Below, piece after piece: positions 43,182 through 54,566 of a stretch of DNA of 64,000 nt. The position numbers and the translations under genes are program-made. The number at the start of each line of letters is the position of its first letter. Position 1 is the first letter of the stretch. The DNA is from Mesorhizobium sangaii (GTDB lineage Bacteria; Pseudomonadota; Alphaproteobacteria; Rhizobiales; Rhizobiaceae). The stretch is taken from contig NZ_JACHEF010000001.1 of assembly GCF_014207355.1 (NCBI RefSeq), positions 1,741,605-1,805,604 on the forward strand. Direction: 5' to 3'. A model generated the notes under the pieces. The model was not told the DNA's origin and did no database searches. It saw only the letters and a program-made list of their open reading frames with translations.

Positions 43182-46100
43182 ATGCCGTCCGAATATTCCT
43201 TCCTCGACGTCGCCGTGCTCGATGCGGTCCGCCAGCGTTTTGCCGCCGGCGACGCGATCGCCATTCTTTCGACGGATCTGGAGCAGGTGATCTGGGCCAA
43301 TGGACCAGGAGCCGCAGTGTTCGGCTACCCGGACATCGAGGCGATCATCGGCGCCTCCGCGCAACTGCCGTTGATCGCCAGACGCCAGATCATGGCGACC
43401 ATCGGATTTCCCGAGATCGGCGGCGACCGTGCCATCACAGTGCGGCTGGCAACTGGCATGAGCAGCCGTGCCGTCGGTTTCCTGGCCAGTGCAGTGATCA
43501 TGCCGGACGCCGAAAAGGCGATCATGCTGACCGTGCCGGCAGCGCAGACGGGCTCGCGCAGCACCGGCGAAATCGCCGCTCGCGCCATCGGCGGCTTTAC
43601 CGAAGACGGCCATTTCATCGCCTTTGTCGATGCCAGGGGCAATGTCGAGGCGGCCTCGGAAGGATTTTCGGCACTCGGCATCTTGCCGGAGACGCTGGCG
43701 GCGCTGGTTGCCGACGTCGCGGATGAGAGCGACCGCATCGTCAAGCGCCTCGTCCCTGGTGGCGCGACCTCCTATCCGGCAGGCCTGGCCAGATTGACCG
43801 AGGAACGGCATCTGCTGGTGGTGATCGACGAGGACCAACTCGACGACATGTCCGCTGTTGACGACAGCGTCGCGGACGCGCAAGCGCCTGCCCAAGTCGA
43901 AAGCGCGGCTGCGGAAAGCGCGATTGCCCAGCCGGAACCGGGCCAGGACAACAGACCGGCAATCGGCATCGAACACCCCGCCGTGCACGGACCGAGCGTT
44001 CCGGAAGCCGCCGAGATCATCCCTATGCCGGCAGCGTCTGAGAATGCCAATCCAGCGGGGCAGCCTGCGAAGGCGGCGGATAACGACCCGGCGACCGCCG
44101 CCACTACGCCAGCGCAGCACGATCACTGGTACTTCAATGCCGGTGAAGAAGACAGGCGGGCCGACCGGGCCGCTGCAGCCGAGCCGGTTGAGTCCCCTGC
44201 CGCCGTCGCGGCGGGTGCGGTGGAAAACCCGACGCAGCGCGAGACCAAGGCCGCCGCCCCTGTCGAACGCCCGGTCGTGCGGTCGATCGACCGCACGGCA
44301 GCGCCACTGCGCTTCGTCTGGCGCACCGATGCCGAAGGCAAGTTCAGCACACTGTCTCCGGAATTCGCCGACATCGTCGGCAAGCCGGCCGCCGACGTGA
44401 TCGGCCGCCGCTTCAGGGATGTGGCGGCCACTTTCGGCCTCGATCCCTCCGGCGAGATCGCCGGCTTGCTGGAACGGCGCGATACCTGGTCCGGCCGCTC
44501 CGTGCTGTGGCCGGTAGCCGGATCCGATTTGAAGATCCCTGTCGACCTCGCGGCGCTGCCTGTCTATGGCCGCAGCCGTGCTTTTGAAGGCTTCCGTGGC
44601 TTCGGTGTTGCCCGGGCCAGTGACGCGGTCGTCGATCCGGAAGCCATCGGCATGGCGCTTGTGCCCAACGGCAAGGCCCCGGCGACGCTGGAGCCGCAAG
44701 CTGTCGAACCCGTAGCTGAACAGCCGAATGCTGAAGCGCCGAAGGCTTCGGACCCGTTCAAGGGCGAGGTGCCGGCGCTGACCATCGTGCCGAAACCGGA
44801 GCGGCGCTTTGCCGACAAGGTGATCCGGCTGGCCGAACATCGCCAGCCAGCCAACGACAAGGGCCTGTCGACGCTGGAGCGCAGCGCGTTCCGCGAGATC
44901 GGCGAGCGGCTGAAGAAAGACAGTTCCCCGGTCGAGCCGCCGGAGGCCGAGAAGCCCAGCAACCCCAGGGGACAGGCGGCCGCGACACCTGCCGAAGCCG
45001 CGACGGAGGTGCCGACGGCGCCGGCAGTCGGCGAGATTCCGTCAACACCGGATGTGGCCTCGCACGAAGAGCCGACGCTTGCCGGCGAGCAGCCAAAGAC
45101 CGAAACGATGCCGGTCAAGCCATCCGAGACGGATGTCGATGCCGAGGACGAAGAGGATCTGGCGCGGCTTGACGGCGGTCACCCGGACGAAGCCGGTAAC
45201 GAGGAACCCGCCGACACCCGGCCGGGCTCGTTGCTCGATTATGCCGACCGTGATGACGAACGCGGTCCTGTCGCGCACAGCAGTGACAAGGCCCCGGTTT
45301 CCGAACCGGTGGCGGCGCAACCAGAGATCACCAAGTCCGTCGCCACCGGCGAAGAACCGGCTGCCGCCGTTGCGACACATGACACCGTCGATGACGACAG
45401 CATGACATCGGCGGATTTTCGCGATGCCGAGGATAGTGAAGATTGGGCGCAGCCCGACCAGGAAGCCGCGGCCCCTGACCGGCAAGCGGTTGCGTCCGTC
45501 GCGGAAACCGCCGGCGCAAGCGGCGCCGCCGTGCGCGTCGATCGCCCGCGCCTTAATGTGCCGCCGCTCAAGGTCGAAGGGTTCATGCCGTCGGCTTTTT
45601 CGGCCGGAGATGAGCACAAGGCTCCCGATACCTCGCTTCTGAGCAAGCTGCCGGTGCCGCTGCTCATCCATTCCGGCGACCATTTGCACTATGCGAACGA
45701 GGAATTCCTCAACCTGACCGGCTATGAGGCGCTCGACGACCTGGCGGATGCCGGCGGCCTCGGCGCGCTGTTTGCAGACCCCTACGCCGACGATGGCACC
45801 TTCGACGGCACCGATCAAGCGTTGCGACTGAAGACGCGCGATCGGCAGGAATTCCCGATCGAGGCCATCTTGCGCTCCGTCCCCTGGCGCGACGGCAAAG
45901 CGTTGATGCTGGTCGTGCGCCGCACCGGCGGGGACGACACGCCGGTGGCCCTGCACGTGGTTGGCGACGAGCAGACGCAGCCCGACATTCCCGAGCTCAA
46001 GGCACGCATCGCCGAGATGCGCACCATCATCGACACCGCCACTGACGGCGTCGTGCTGATCGGCCGTGACGGCAACATCCGCTCGATCAGCCGGCCGGCC

Positions 46101-47114
46101 GAAGCGCTGTTCGGTTTCGACAGCGACGAAGTGACCGGCAAGCCGTTCGCCTCGCTGTTTGCGATCGAAAGCCAGCGCGCGGCGCGCGACTACCTCAACG
46201 GACTGTCCGAGCCCGGCGTGGCGAGCGTGATGAATGACGGCCGCGAGGTGATCGGGCGCGAGGCGCAGGGGCGCTTCATCCCGCTGTTCATGACCATCGG
46301 CAGGCTGCCCAACGACAGCGGCTTCTGTGCCGTCGTTCGTGACATCACGCAATGGAAACGGGCCGAAGAGGACCTGACCCAGGCACGCGCGGTGGCAGAG
46401 CGTGCCTCCTCGCAAAAGACCGATTTCCTCGCCCGCATCAGCCACGAGATCCGCACGCCGCTCAACGCCATCATCGGCTTTTCCGAACTGATGGTCGACG
46501 AGAAGTTCGGACCTGTCGCCAATGACCGCTACCGCGACTATCTGCGCGACATCAATCGCTCCGGCAACCATGTGCTCGACCTCGTCAACGACCTGCTCGA
46601 CATCTCGAAGATCGAGGCCGGCCAGCAGGAGATGGCCTACGAGGCGGTGTCGCTCAACGACACGCTGGCCGAGACGGTGGCGATGATGCAGCCGCAGGCC
46701 AACCGCGAGCGCGTCATCATCCGCTCCAGCTTCGCGTCGCGGCTGCCGGAAGTGGTGGCCGACCTGCGCAGCGTGCGCCAGATCGCGCTCAACATTCTGT
46801 CGAATGCCATTCGCTACACGCAGGCCGGCGGCCAGGTGATCGTCTCGACCGCCTATGAGACATCGGGCGACGTCGTCATGCGGGTGCGCGACACCGGCAT
46901 CGGCATGAGCCACGCCGAGATCGAGCAGGCACTGAAGCCGTTCAAGCAGATCAACGCGCTGAAGCGGGGACGCGGCGACGGCACCGGCCTCGGATTGCCA
47001 CTGACCAAGGCGATGGTGGAAGCCAACCGCGCCAGGTTCACCATCAACTCGACACCGGGTGAAGGCACCCTGGTCGAGGTCGCGTTTCCGTCGACCCGCG
47101 TGCTCGCCGAATAG
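43182..47114 (+). CDS. Large multi-PAS sensor histidine kinase (PleC/PdhS/CbrA type)
   Basis: A 1310-residue cytoplasmic kinase with no clear membrane helix. PAS-like domains lie at about residues 10-120, 125-210, 370-480 (FVWRTDAEGKFSTLSPEF), 825-930 and 940-1065 (IRSISRPAEALFGFDSDEV). Between them are long Ala/Pro/Glu-rich, probably disordered linkers (about 225-360 and 500-815). HisKA carries phospho-acceptor His1088 in SHEIRTPLNAIIGFSELM; HATPase has Asn1208 in the N box, Asp1237 in DTGIGM and GTGLGLPL. The HisKA sequence belongs to the PleC/DivJ/PdhS/CbrA group that controls DivK and thereby CtrA. The CtrA box upstream suggests feedback. Confidence 0.85.
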   Translation: MPSEYSFLDVAVLDAVRQRFAAGDAIAILSTDLEQVIWANGPGAAVFGYPDIEAIIGASAQLPLIARRQIMATIGFPEIGGDRAITVRLATGMSSRAVGFLASAVIMPDAEKAIMLTVPAAQTGSRSTGEIAARAIGGFTEDGHFIAFVDARGNVEAASEGFSALGILPETLAALVADVADESDRIVKRLVPGGATSYPAGLARLTEERHLLVVIDEDQLDDMSAVDDSVADAQAPAQVESAAAESAIAQPEPGQDNRPAIGIEHPAVHGPSVPEAAEIIPMPAASENANPAGQPAKAADNDPATAATTPAQHDHWYFNAGEEDRRADRAAAAEPVESPAAVAAGAVENPTQRETKAAAPVERPVVRSIDRTAAPLRFVWRTDAEGKFSTLSPEFADIVGKPAADVIGRRFRDVAATFGLDPSGEIAGLLERRDTWSGRSVLWPVAGSDLKIPVDLAALPVYGRSRAFEGFRGFGVARASDAVVDPEAIGMALVPNGKAPATLEPQAVEPVAEQPNAEAPKASDPFKGEVPALTIVPKPERRFADKVIRLAEHRQPANDKGLSTLERSAFREIGERLKKDSSPVEPPEAEKPSNPRGQAAATPAEAATEVPTAPAVGEIPSTPDVASHEEPTLAGEQPKTETMPVKPSETDVDAEDEEDLARLDGGHPDEAGNEEPADTRPGSLLDYADRDDERGPVAHSSDKAPVSEPVAAQPEITKSVATGEEPAAAVATHDTVDDDSMTSADFRDAEDSEDWAQPDQEAAAPDRQAVASVAETAGASGAAVRVDRPRLNVPPLKVEGFMPSAFSAGDEHKAPDTSLLSKLPVPLLIHSGDHLHYANEEFLNLTGYEALDDLADAGGLGALFADPYADDGTFDGTDQALRLKTRDRQEFPIEAILRSVPWRDGKALMLVVRRTGGDDTPVALHVVGDEQTQPDIPELKARIAEMRTIIDTATDGVVLIGRDGNIRSISRPAEALFGFDSDEVTGKPFASLFAIESQRAARDYLNGLSEPGVASVMNDGREVIGREAQGRFIPLFMTIGRLPNDSGFCAVVRDITQWKRAEEDLTQARAVAERASSQKTDFLARISHEIRTPLNAIIGFSELMVDEKFGPVANDRYRDYLRDINRSGNHVLDLVNDLLDISKIEAGQQEMAYEAVSLNDTLAETVAMMQPQANRERVIIRSSFASRLPEVVADLRSVRQIALNILSNAIRYTQAGGQVIVSTAYETSGDVVMRVRDTGIGMSHAEIEQALKPFKQINALKRGRGDGTGLGLPLTKAMVEANRARFTINSTPGEGTLVEVAFPSTRVLAE

Positions 47115-47179
47115 AGCAATTCCGGAAAGCAGTCCGGCCTCAAGCGCATGGCGTCTGATCGGATTCAGGCGATGCGCTT

Positions 47180-47228
47180 ATGCATGTCGTTCTCCCAAAA
47201 CCTGGACCAACTTTTGGGCAACATGCAT
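47180..47228. repeat. Long interrupted palindrome, Mesorhizobium-type intergenic repeat
   Basis: ATGCATGT (47180-47187) pairs with ACATGCAT (47221-47228), and inside CCCAAAA (47194-47200) pairs with TTTTGGG (47212-47218). This nested palindrome matches, from memory, a repeat common between genes in Mesorhizobium. It lies in the 356-bp space between the convergent kinase and acetoacetyl-CoA synthetase genes, which holds no gene. Confidence 0.6.
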
Positions 47229-47230
47229 CA

Positions 47231-47261
47231 GAAAAAGAAAAGGCGCCCAAGAGGACGCCTT
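47231..47261 (-). terminator. Intrinsic terminator of the acetoacetyl-CoA synthetase gene
   Basis: On the minus strand AAGGCG/CGCCTT (47256-47261 with 47240-47245), extended by GG/CC after one mismatch, forms a stem with a four-base loop, followed by TTTTCTTTTTC. It is about 210 bases after the stop at 47471. Confidence 0.55.
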
Positions 47262-47470
47262 AAGAGATGGGATTGCTGTCACAACGGGGCTTGAGCGAAT
47301 TCAGATCCTCCGGGGGCAGAGGAACGGGATTTCTCCCTCAAGTTACGTGCGACTATCGACGCCGGCCCTTAACAACTCCTTACCGGCGCCGCGGAAAGTT
47401 TACGAATGTGTACCACTCATGAAATCTAGGTAAATTCTCGCGACATATTTGGTTAACCATGCCGGCCCGG

Positions 47471-49441
<1,971 letters not shown>

Positions 49442-49641
49442 GATCGTTCCTCCGCGGTCGCCACCGCTTATGCATATCGCAGCGCAGCAGAGCAAGATTT
49501 TGTTCGGTCAGTGAGACCAGATGTGCGCAAATGCCATCGCCGGGCCATAAAGACTTGAAATGCCTCAGCCCTAAGTCGTAGTGACGACTGGGGTTACACC
49601 CGTCAGGCGATTTTTGTCGGAATGGAAACATACGGGGCGAT

Positions 49642-51495
49642 ATGCCATCATCTTTGATCCGGCGCGGAATATGGGCGATCGGCACTGCCGTGCTCGTCAT
49701 CGCGCTGGTCGTGGCCGCGCTGCCGTTGATCGCCTCCACCCGGATCGTGCGCGACCGCATCGCCTGGGAGATGAGTGCGTGGAGCGGCTTCCGGGTCGCC
49801 ATCGACGGCTCGCCGCGCATCGAGGTCTGGCCGAAATTCCGCGCGATCCTGACCGATGTGACGCTTTCGCAATGGACCGATACCGAGGCGCCGCCGGTGG
49901 TCGAGGCAGAACGGGTCGAGGTTGACCTTTCCGCCATGGCGGCCTTGCGCGGCGACGTGGAGTTTTCGACGGCGCGGCTGGTGCGGCCGACGATCCGGGT
50001 TGAGCGAACACCGGCCGGCTTGTTCCTGCCTGCCGTCCCGACAGGCGGGCGCATCACGCGTTCCATCGACACGGCGCGCGGCGTGGTCAATGCCGACCCC
50101 GCCAAGCCCGACCTCGACAAGCTTCCGGCCGACACGTTCGGCACGGTGGAGTTCCGCGACGGCCGCATGGTGGCGTCCATCGCCGGCAAGGACGTCGAGA
50201 TCCTGAGCAGCCTGTCCGGCCAGGCGAATTGGGCGGCGATGAACAGCAATGCGACGCTGTCGGCAACAGGGATCTGGCGCGGCGAAAGCGTCGCGCTGGA
50301 CGTCGCCTCGCCGAAGCCGCTTGTGCTGTTTGCCGGCGGTACGGCACCGCTCACGCTGTCCTTCAAGGCGGCACCCGCGACCTTCTCGTTCGACGGCACG
50401 GCCAGCATGTCCGAAAACGCTTATTTCGACGGCCAGGCGAAATTCTCGGCGCCTTCGCTGCGGCGTGTCCTGGAATGGTCGCAGGCCGGTATCGCGCCGA
50501 GTGCTGCGATCGGCTCGGTCAGCATTTCGAGCAAGATCACGGCGACGGCAGGGCGCGTCAAATTCGACAATACCGCGATCGCGCTGGACAACAATCCAGG
50601 AATGGGCGCACTGGATCTCTCGCTGGGCGAGGCGCAGCCGGTGATCTCCGGCACGCTCGCCTTCGACACCCTTGACCTCAGATCGTTTCTGTCGGCCTTC
50701 ACGCCACTGGCGCCGGCCGGCGGGGCGGAACCCGGCGACATCGACACAAGTTTCGCCGACAAGATCAATCTCGATCTCAGGCTGTCGGCAGCGCACGCCA
50801 CGGCGGGGCCTATCCAACTGGCCGACGTCGCCGCCACCGCACAGGTCAAGGATGGTCTTTCCGTCTTCGATATCTCGGATGCCTCGGCCTTCGGCGGCAA
50901 CATCCAGAGCAGCCTTCGCTTCGACCGCAAGCCGGAGGGCTCGCAGGTCGAGATCCGGCTGCTGGCCTCCGATATCGACGGCGGTGCCTTCGGCACGGCG
51001 GCGGGAATGACGCGGCTGGTTCCGGTCGGCACTGGAACGGTCTCGGTTATCCTCAAGGGACCGGGCAGAACCTGGGATTCCATCTTCGACAATGCTGACG
51101 GCTCGGTCACTGCAACCTTCGGACCGGGTGCGTTGAACAAGCTCAACCTGCCCGCTTTCCTCAAGCATACCGAACAAGGCGGCTTCTTCGCGCTCGACGA
51201 CGTCTCCGACGGAACACTGCCGATCGACGGTGCCGAGATCAAGGCCAGCATTACGAAGGGCGTGGCGCGGATCGACAAGGCCGAAGCCAATTCGGCGAAA
51301 TACAAGCTCTGGCTGTCCGGGATCGCGTCCTACGCCGGACGAGGATTGGCCCTGTCCGGCGGAATCATCCAGCCGGACCAGGCGGGAACGCAGGCCAACG
51401 GCCAGCAAGGCCCCAACCAAGCATCGTTCTTCGTCGGTGGGACGTGGACCACGCCGTTCATCTCCCCGATCAGCCGCGGCGTTTCAGGGGAATAG
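49642..51495 (+). CDS. AsmA family protein
   Basis: A 617-residue protein with one N-terminal membrane helix (AIGTAVLVIALVVAALPLIAS) and a long beta-rich periplasmic part typical of AsmA/TamB-like repeating beta-groove proteins, which help move phospholipids or assemble the outer membrane. VRDRIAWEMSAWSGFRVAIDG shows the usual start of the AsmA domain, and the C-terminal region GALNKLNLPAFLKHTEQGGF is the AsmA_2 motif. It is monocistronic, divergent from the acetoacetyl-CoA synthetase gene across 200 bp in which I see no recognised site. Confidence 0.8.
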   Translation: MPSSLIRRGIWAIGTAVLVIALVVAALPLIASTRIVRDRIAWEMSAWSGFRVAIDGSPRIEVWPKFRAILTDVTLSQWTDTEAPPVVEAERVEVDLSAMAALRGDVEFSTARLVRPTIRVERTPAGLFLPAVPTGGRITRSIDTARGVVNADPAKPDLDKLPADTFGTVEFRDGRMVASIAGKDVEILSSLSGQANWAAMNSNATLSATGIWRGESVALDVASPKPLVLFAGGTAPLTLSFKAAPATFSFDGTASMSENAYFDGQAKFSAPSLRRVLEWSQAGIAPSAAIGSVSISSKITATAGRVKFDNTAIALDNNPGMGALDLSLGEAQPVISGTLAFDTLDLRSFLSAFTPLAPAGGAEPGDIDTSFADKINLDLRLSAAHATAGPIQLADVAATAQVKDGLSVFDISDASAFGGNIQSSLRFDRKPEGSQVEIRLLASDIDGGAFGTAAGMTRLVPVGTGTVSVILKGPGRTWDSIFDNADGSVTATFGPGALNKLNLPAFLKHTEQGGFFALDDVSDGTLPIDGAEIKASITKGVARIDKAEANSAKYKLWLSGIASYAGRGLALSGGIIQPDQAGTQANGQQGPNQASFFVGGTWTTPFISPISRGVSGE

Positions 51496-51525
51496 GCCTT
51501 AGCGCCGCTTTGTCCTAACGCAAAT

Positions 51526-51560
51526 CCCTAGGAAAAGCGCGCTACGCGCTTTTCCTAGGG
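51526..51560. terminator. Perfect 16-bp palindrome between convergent genes
   Basis: CCCTAGGAAAAGCGCG (51526-51541) and CGCGCTTTTCCTAGGG (51545-51560) pair perfectly with a three-base loop. It lies between the convergent asmA-like gene and the potI-like gene and may act as a bidirectional terminator; a very similar palindrome occurs between genes in Mesorhizobium from memory, so it may also be a dispersed repeat. Confidence 0.6.
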
Positions 51561-51591
51561 AAACCGCACCCACACTTTTCCTGGAATTGCT

Positions 51592-52410
51592 TCAGCCGCG
51601 TTGTGCCGCCCGCTCGTCGAGTTGGCGCTGCACCTCACGCCGCTTGTTGGCGACCGAGGCGATGATGACGCCGACCGCAACAACGGCGATCAGGATGGTG
51701 CAAGCGGCGTTGATCTCCGGCGTCACGCCGAGACGCACCTGGCTGTAGATCTTCATCGGCAGCGTTGTTGCTCCAGGCCCGGAGGTGAAGCTGGCGATGA
51801 CCAGATCGTCGAGCGAAAGCGTAAAGGCCAGCATCCAGCCGGACACGATAGCCGGCATGATGACCGGCAGCGTGATCTGGAAGAAGGTCTTCACCGGCGT
51901 TGCGCCCAGATCCATCGCAGCTTCTTCCAGCGAGCGGTCGAAGCTGACCAGGCGCGACTGCACGACGACGGCGACGAAGCACATGGTGAGCGTGATGTGG
52001 GCGAGCGTGACAGTCAGGAAGCCGCGGTCGAGACCGATGGCGACAAACAGCAGCAACAGCGACAGGCCGGTGATGACTTCCGGCATGACCAGCGGCGCAA
52101 AGACCATGCCGGAAAACAGCAACCTGCCCCTGAACCGCGTATAGCGGGTCAAGGTGAGCGCCGCCAGCGTGCCGAGCACGGTCGCAAACGTGGCCGAAAT
52201 GACGCCGACACGGGCCGTGACCCAGGTGGCGTCCATCAGGCCCTGGTTGTGGAACAGCGAAACGTACCATTTGGTCGAGAAACCACCCCAGACGGTAACC
52301 AGTTTCGACTCGTTGAAGGAAAAGACGATGAGCAGGACGATCGGCAGGTACAAGAAGGCAAAGCCCAGCACGATCGAGGTGACGTTGAAGCGGCTCCAGG
52401 TGGTGTTCAT
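51592..52410 (-). CDS. potI: Polyamine ABC transporter permease PotI-like
   Basis: A 272-residue permease with six helices. SRFNVTSIVLGFAFLYLPIVLLIVFSFNESK at the N-terminus and the EAA loop LEEAAMDLGATPVKTFFQITLPVIMPAI are typical of PotI/PotC. It imports putrescine or a related polyamine with PotH. Its start overlaps the potH stop by four bases (ATGA), and it is the last gene of the operon. Confidence 0.87.
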   Translation of the reverse strand: MNTTWSRFNVTSIVLGFAFLYLPIVLLIVFSFNESKLVTVWGGFSTKWYVSLFHNQGLMDATWVTARVGVISATFATVLGTLAALTLTRYTRFRGRLLFSGMVFAPLVMPEVITGLSLLLLFVAIGLDRGFLTVTLAHITLTMCFVAVVVQSRLVSFDRSLEEAAMDLGATPVKTFFQITLPVIMPAIVSGWMLAFTLSLDDLVIASFTSGPGATTLPMKIYSQVRLGVTPEINAACTILIAVVAVGVIIASVANKRREVQRQLDERAAQRG

Positions 52411-53378
52411 TTGTCCTGCTCCTGGGCGCGCGCCTGGGCCTGCTGGAAGAACATGATCGGCACGGTCAAAAGCAGCAGAAGGATGACGGCCACGGCCGAC
52501 GACACCGGCCAGTCACGATTGGCGAAGAACTCGTTCCACAGCGTCTTGCCGATCATCAGCGTCTGCGATCCACCGAGCAAATCGGGAATGACGAATTCGC
52601 CGACGGCGGGGATGAACACCAGCAGACAGCCGGCGATGACACCCGGCAGCGACAGCGGGAAGGTGATCTTCCAGAACGCGCTGGTCGGCGGGCAGCCAAG
52701 ATCCTTGGCGGCCTCGATCAGCGAATAGTCCATCTTTTCAAGCGACGAATAGAGCGGCAGCACCATGAACGGCAGGTAGGAATAGACGATACCAATGAAG
52801 ATCGCCGTGTAGGTGTTGAGGATGATCAGGGGCTGGCTGATGATGCCTGTGGCAAGCAGCAACTGGTTGAGCAGCCCCTCGGGCTTGAGGATGCCGATCC
52901 AGGCATAGACGCGGATCAGGAACGAGGTCCAGAACGGCAGGATCACCAGCATCAGCAATGTCGGACGGATCGTTGCCGGCGCGCGCGCCATGCCATAGGC
53001 GATCGGGTAGCCGACGATCAGCGTCAGGACCGTCGAGATCGCGGCGATGATGACGCTTGTCACATAGGCGTTGAAGTAGAGGGCATCCTGCGTCAGCCAG
53101 GCGTAGTTGTCGAAGCTGAGCGCGCCAAAGCCGGCGAAGAACCCGGAGATGCCGTCCTTGAAGTCGAGCACCGGCGTGTAGGGCGGCATGGCGATCGCCG
53201 TCTGCGACAGCGAAATCTTGAAGACGATGATGAAGGGAATGAGGAAGAAAAAAAGAAGCCAGACATAGGGGATGATGATGACCAGGCGGCCAACGAAAGC
53301 CGCTCCCAGCCTGGCCAGGATGGACTGGTCGGCATTGGTTGCCGGGGCTGATGCGGAGGTGACGGCGGCGTTCGACAT
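52407..53378 (-). CDS. potH: Polyamine ABC transporter permease PotH-like
   Basis: A 323-residue permease. The first helix (LVIIIPYVWLLFFFLIPFIIVFKISLS) begins near residue 32, and the EAA loop IEAAKDLGCPPTSAFWKITFPLSLPG is intact. The long first periplasmic loop (YTPVLDFKDGISGF) is typical of PotH. It starts nine bp after the potG stop and overlaps potI. Together these four genes form a complete putrescine-type importer. Confidence 0.87.
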   Translation of the reverse strand: MSNAAVTSASAPATNADQSILARLGAAFVGRLVIIIPYVWLLFFFLIPFIIVFKISLSQTAIAMPPYTPVLDFKDGISGFFAGFGALSFDNYAWLTQDALYFNAYVTSVIIAAISTVLTLIVGYPIAYGMARAPATIRPTLLMLVILPFWTSFLIRVYAWIGILKPEGLLNQLLLATGIISQPLIILNTYTAIFIGIVYSYLPFMVLPLYSSLEKMDYSLIEAAKDLGCPPTSAFWKITFPLSLPGVIAGCLLVFIPAVGEFVIPDLLGGSQTLMIGKTLWNEFFANRDWPVSSAVAVILLLLLTVPIMFFQQAQARAQEQDK

Positions 53379-53387
53379 GACCGCCTC

Positions 53388-54527
53388 CTACCGCGTCAGC
53401 ACGACGCCGGCGTCGGGCCGGAAAGAAACCCAGGCGCGGTCGTTCCAGCTCAGCGGATCCTCTGTGATGCGGGCCGCGTTCATGGTGCTGGCGCGCACCA
53501 TCTGCCCGTCATCCAGCCTGACGTGAAAAACGGTCATGTCGCCGAGATAGGCGATGTCATAGACTTCACCTTCAAGTGCATTCACCGCATCGGCCGGCTT
53601 TTTGGACGAAATCTTGATCTTCTCCGGCCTGATGGCGAACACGATATCGGCGCCTGCAGCCGTCTTGGCGGCGTTGTCGACGACGATCTGGGCTCCGCTC
53701 GAACCCGCGATGCGTGTCGTGTTTGCGGTCTGCTCGGCGACCTTGCCCTCGAACATGTTCACGTTGCCGACGAAATGGGCGACAAAGCGCGATGTCGGGG
53801 CTTCATAGACTTCGGCCGGCGTCGCCACCTGCATCACCTCGCCCTTATCGATGATGGCGATGCGATCGGCCATGGTCATCGCTTCTTCCTGGTCGTGGGT
53901 GACGACGACGAAGGTCAGGCCGAGATTCTGCTGCAGGTCCATCAATTCGAACTGCGTTTCCTCGCGCAGCTTCTTGTCCAGCGCGCCGAGCGGCTCGTCG
54001 AGCAACAGCACCTTGGGCCGCTTGGCGACCGAGCGGGCGAGCGCGACGCGCTGGCGCTGGCCACCGGACAATTGATGCGGCTTGCGCTTGGCGAACTGTT
54101 CGAGCTTGACCAGCTTCAGCATCTCGGCGACGCGAGACGCGATCTCGGGCTTCGGCATGCCGTCCTGCTTGAGGCCGAAGGCGATATTGTTCTCGACCGT
54201 CATATGCGGGAACAGCGCATAGGACTGGAACATCATGTTGACCGGTCGCCGGTATGGCGGAATGCCGCGCAGATCCTGGCCGTCGAGCAGGATGCGGCCG
54301 GCTGTCGGCTCCTCGAAGCCGGCAAGCATTCTGAGCAGCGTCGACTTTCCGCAACCCGACGCGCCAAGCAGGGCGAAGAACTCGCGCTCGAAGATGGTCA
54401 GCGACAGATTGTTGACGGCGGTGAAGTCACCGAACTTCTTGGTGACATTGTCAAACTGGATGTATGGCTTGGCGTTCGGGTCGTTCCACGGCGCAAAATC
54501 CCTGCGGATGCTGCCAAGCGATTTCAT
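53388..54527 (-). CDS. potG: Polyamine ABC transporter ATP-binding protein PotG-like
   Basis: A 379-residue ATPase. Walker A GASGCGKST, signature LSGGQRQRVALARSVA, Walker B VLLLDEPLGALD and switch His in VVTHDQEEAMTMAD are present; a C-terminal TOBE domain (about 290-375) follows. PYRRPVNMMFQSYALFPHMTV is the polyamine/spermidine-type Q-loop region. ATG 54527 gives the KSLGSIRRDF start usual in PotG; the longer frame is not needed. It is separated from potF by a strong hairpin. Confidence 0.88.
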   Translation of the reverse strand: MKSLGSIRRDFAPWNDPNAKPYIQFDNVTKKFGDFTAVNNLSLTIFEREFFALLGASGCGKSTLLRMLAGFEEPTAGRILLDGQDLRGIPPYRRPVNMMFQSYALFPHMTVENNIAFGLKQDGMPKPEIASRVAEMLKLVKLEQFAKRKPHQLSGGQRQRVALARSVAKRPKVLLLDEPLGALDKKLREETQFELMDLQQNLGLTFVVVTHDQEEAMTMADRIAIIDKGEVMQVATPAEVYEAPTSRFVAHFVGNVNMFEGKVAEQTANTTRIAGSSGAQIVVDNAAKTAAGADIVFAIRPEKIKISSKKPADAVNALEGEVYDIAYLGDMTVFHVRLDDGQMVRASTMNAARITEDPLSWNDRAWVSFRPDAGVVLTR

Positions 54528-54566
54528 GTCCCACTCCGTCCTGTTTCTTGCTTCTTGCCCCAGAAA

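Noticed and set aside
49648..51420. 590-codon frame antisense to the AsmA-like gene
   Set aside because: Arg/Asp/Gly-rich translation without motifs; long antisense frames are common in GC-rich genes with this codon bias. The same applies to 4870-6270, 7414-9183 and 17789-19723 on the minus strand.
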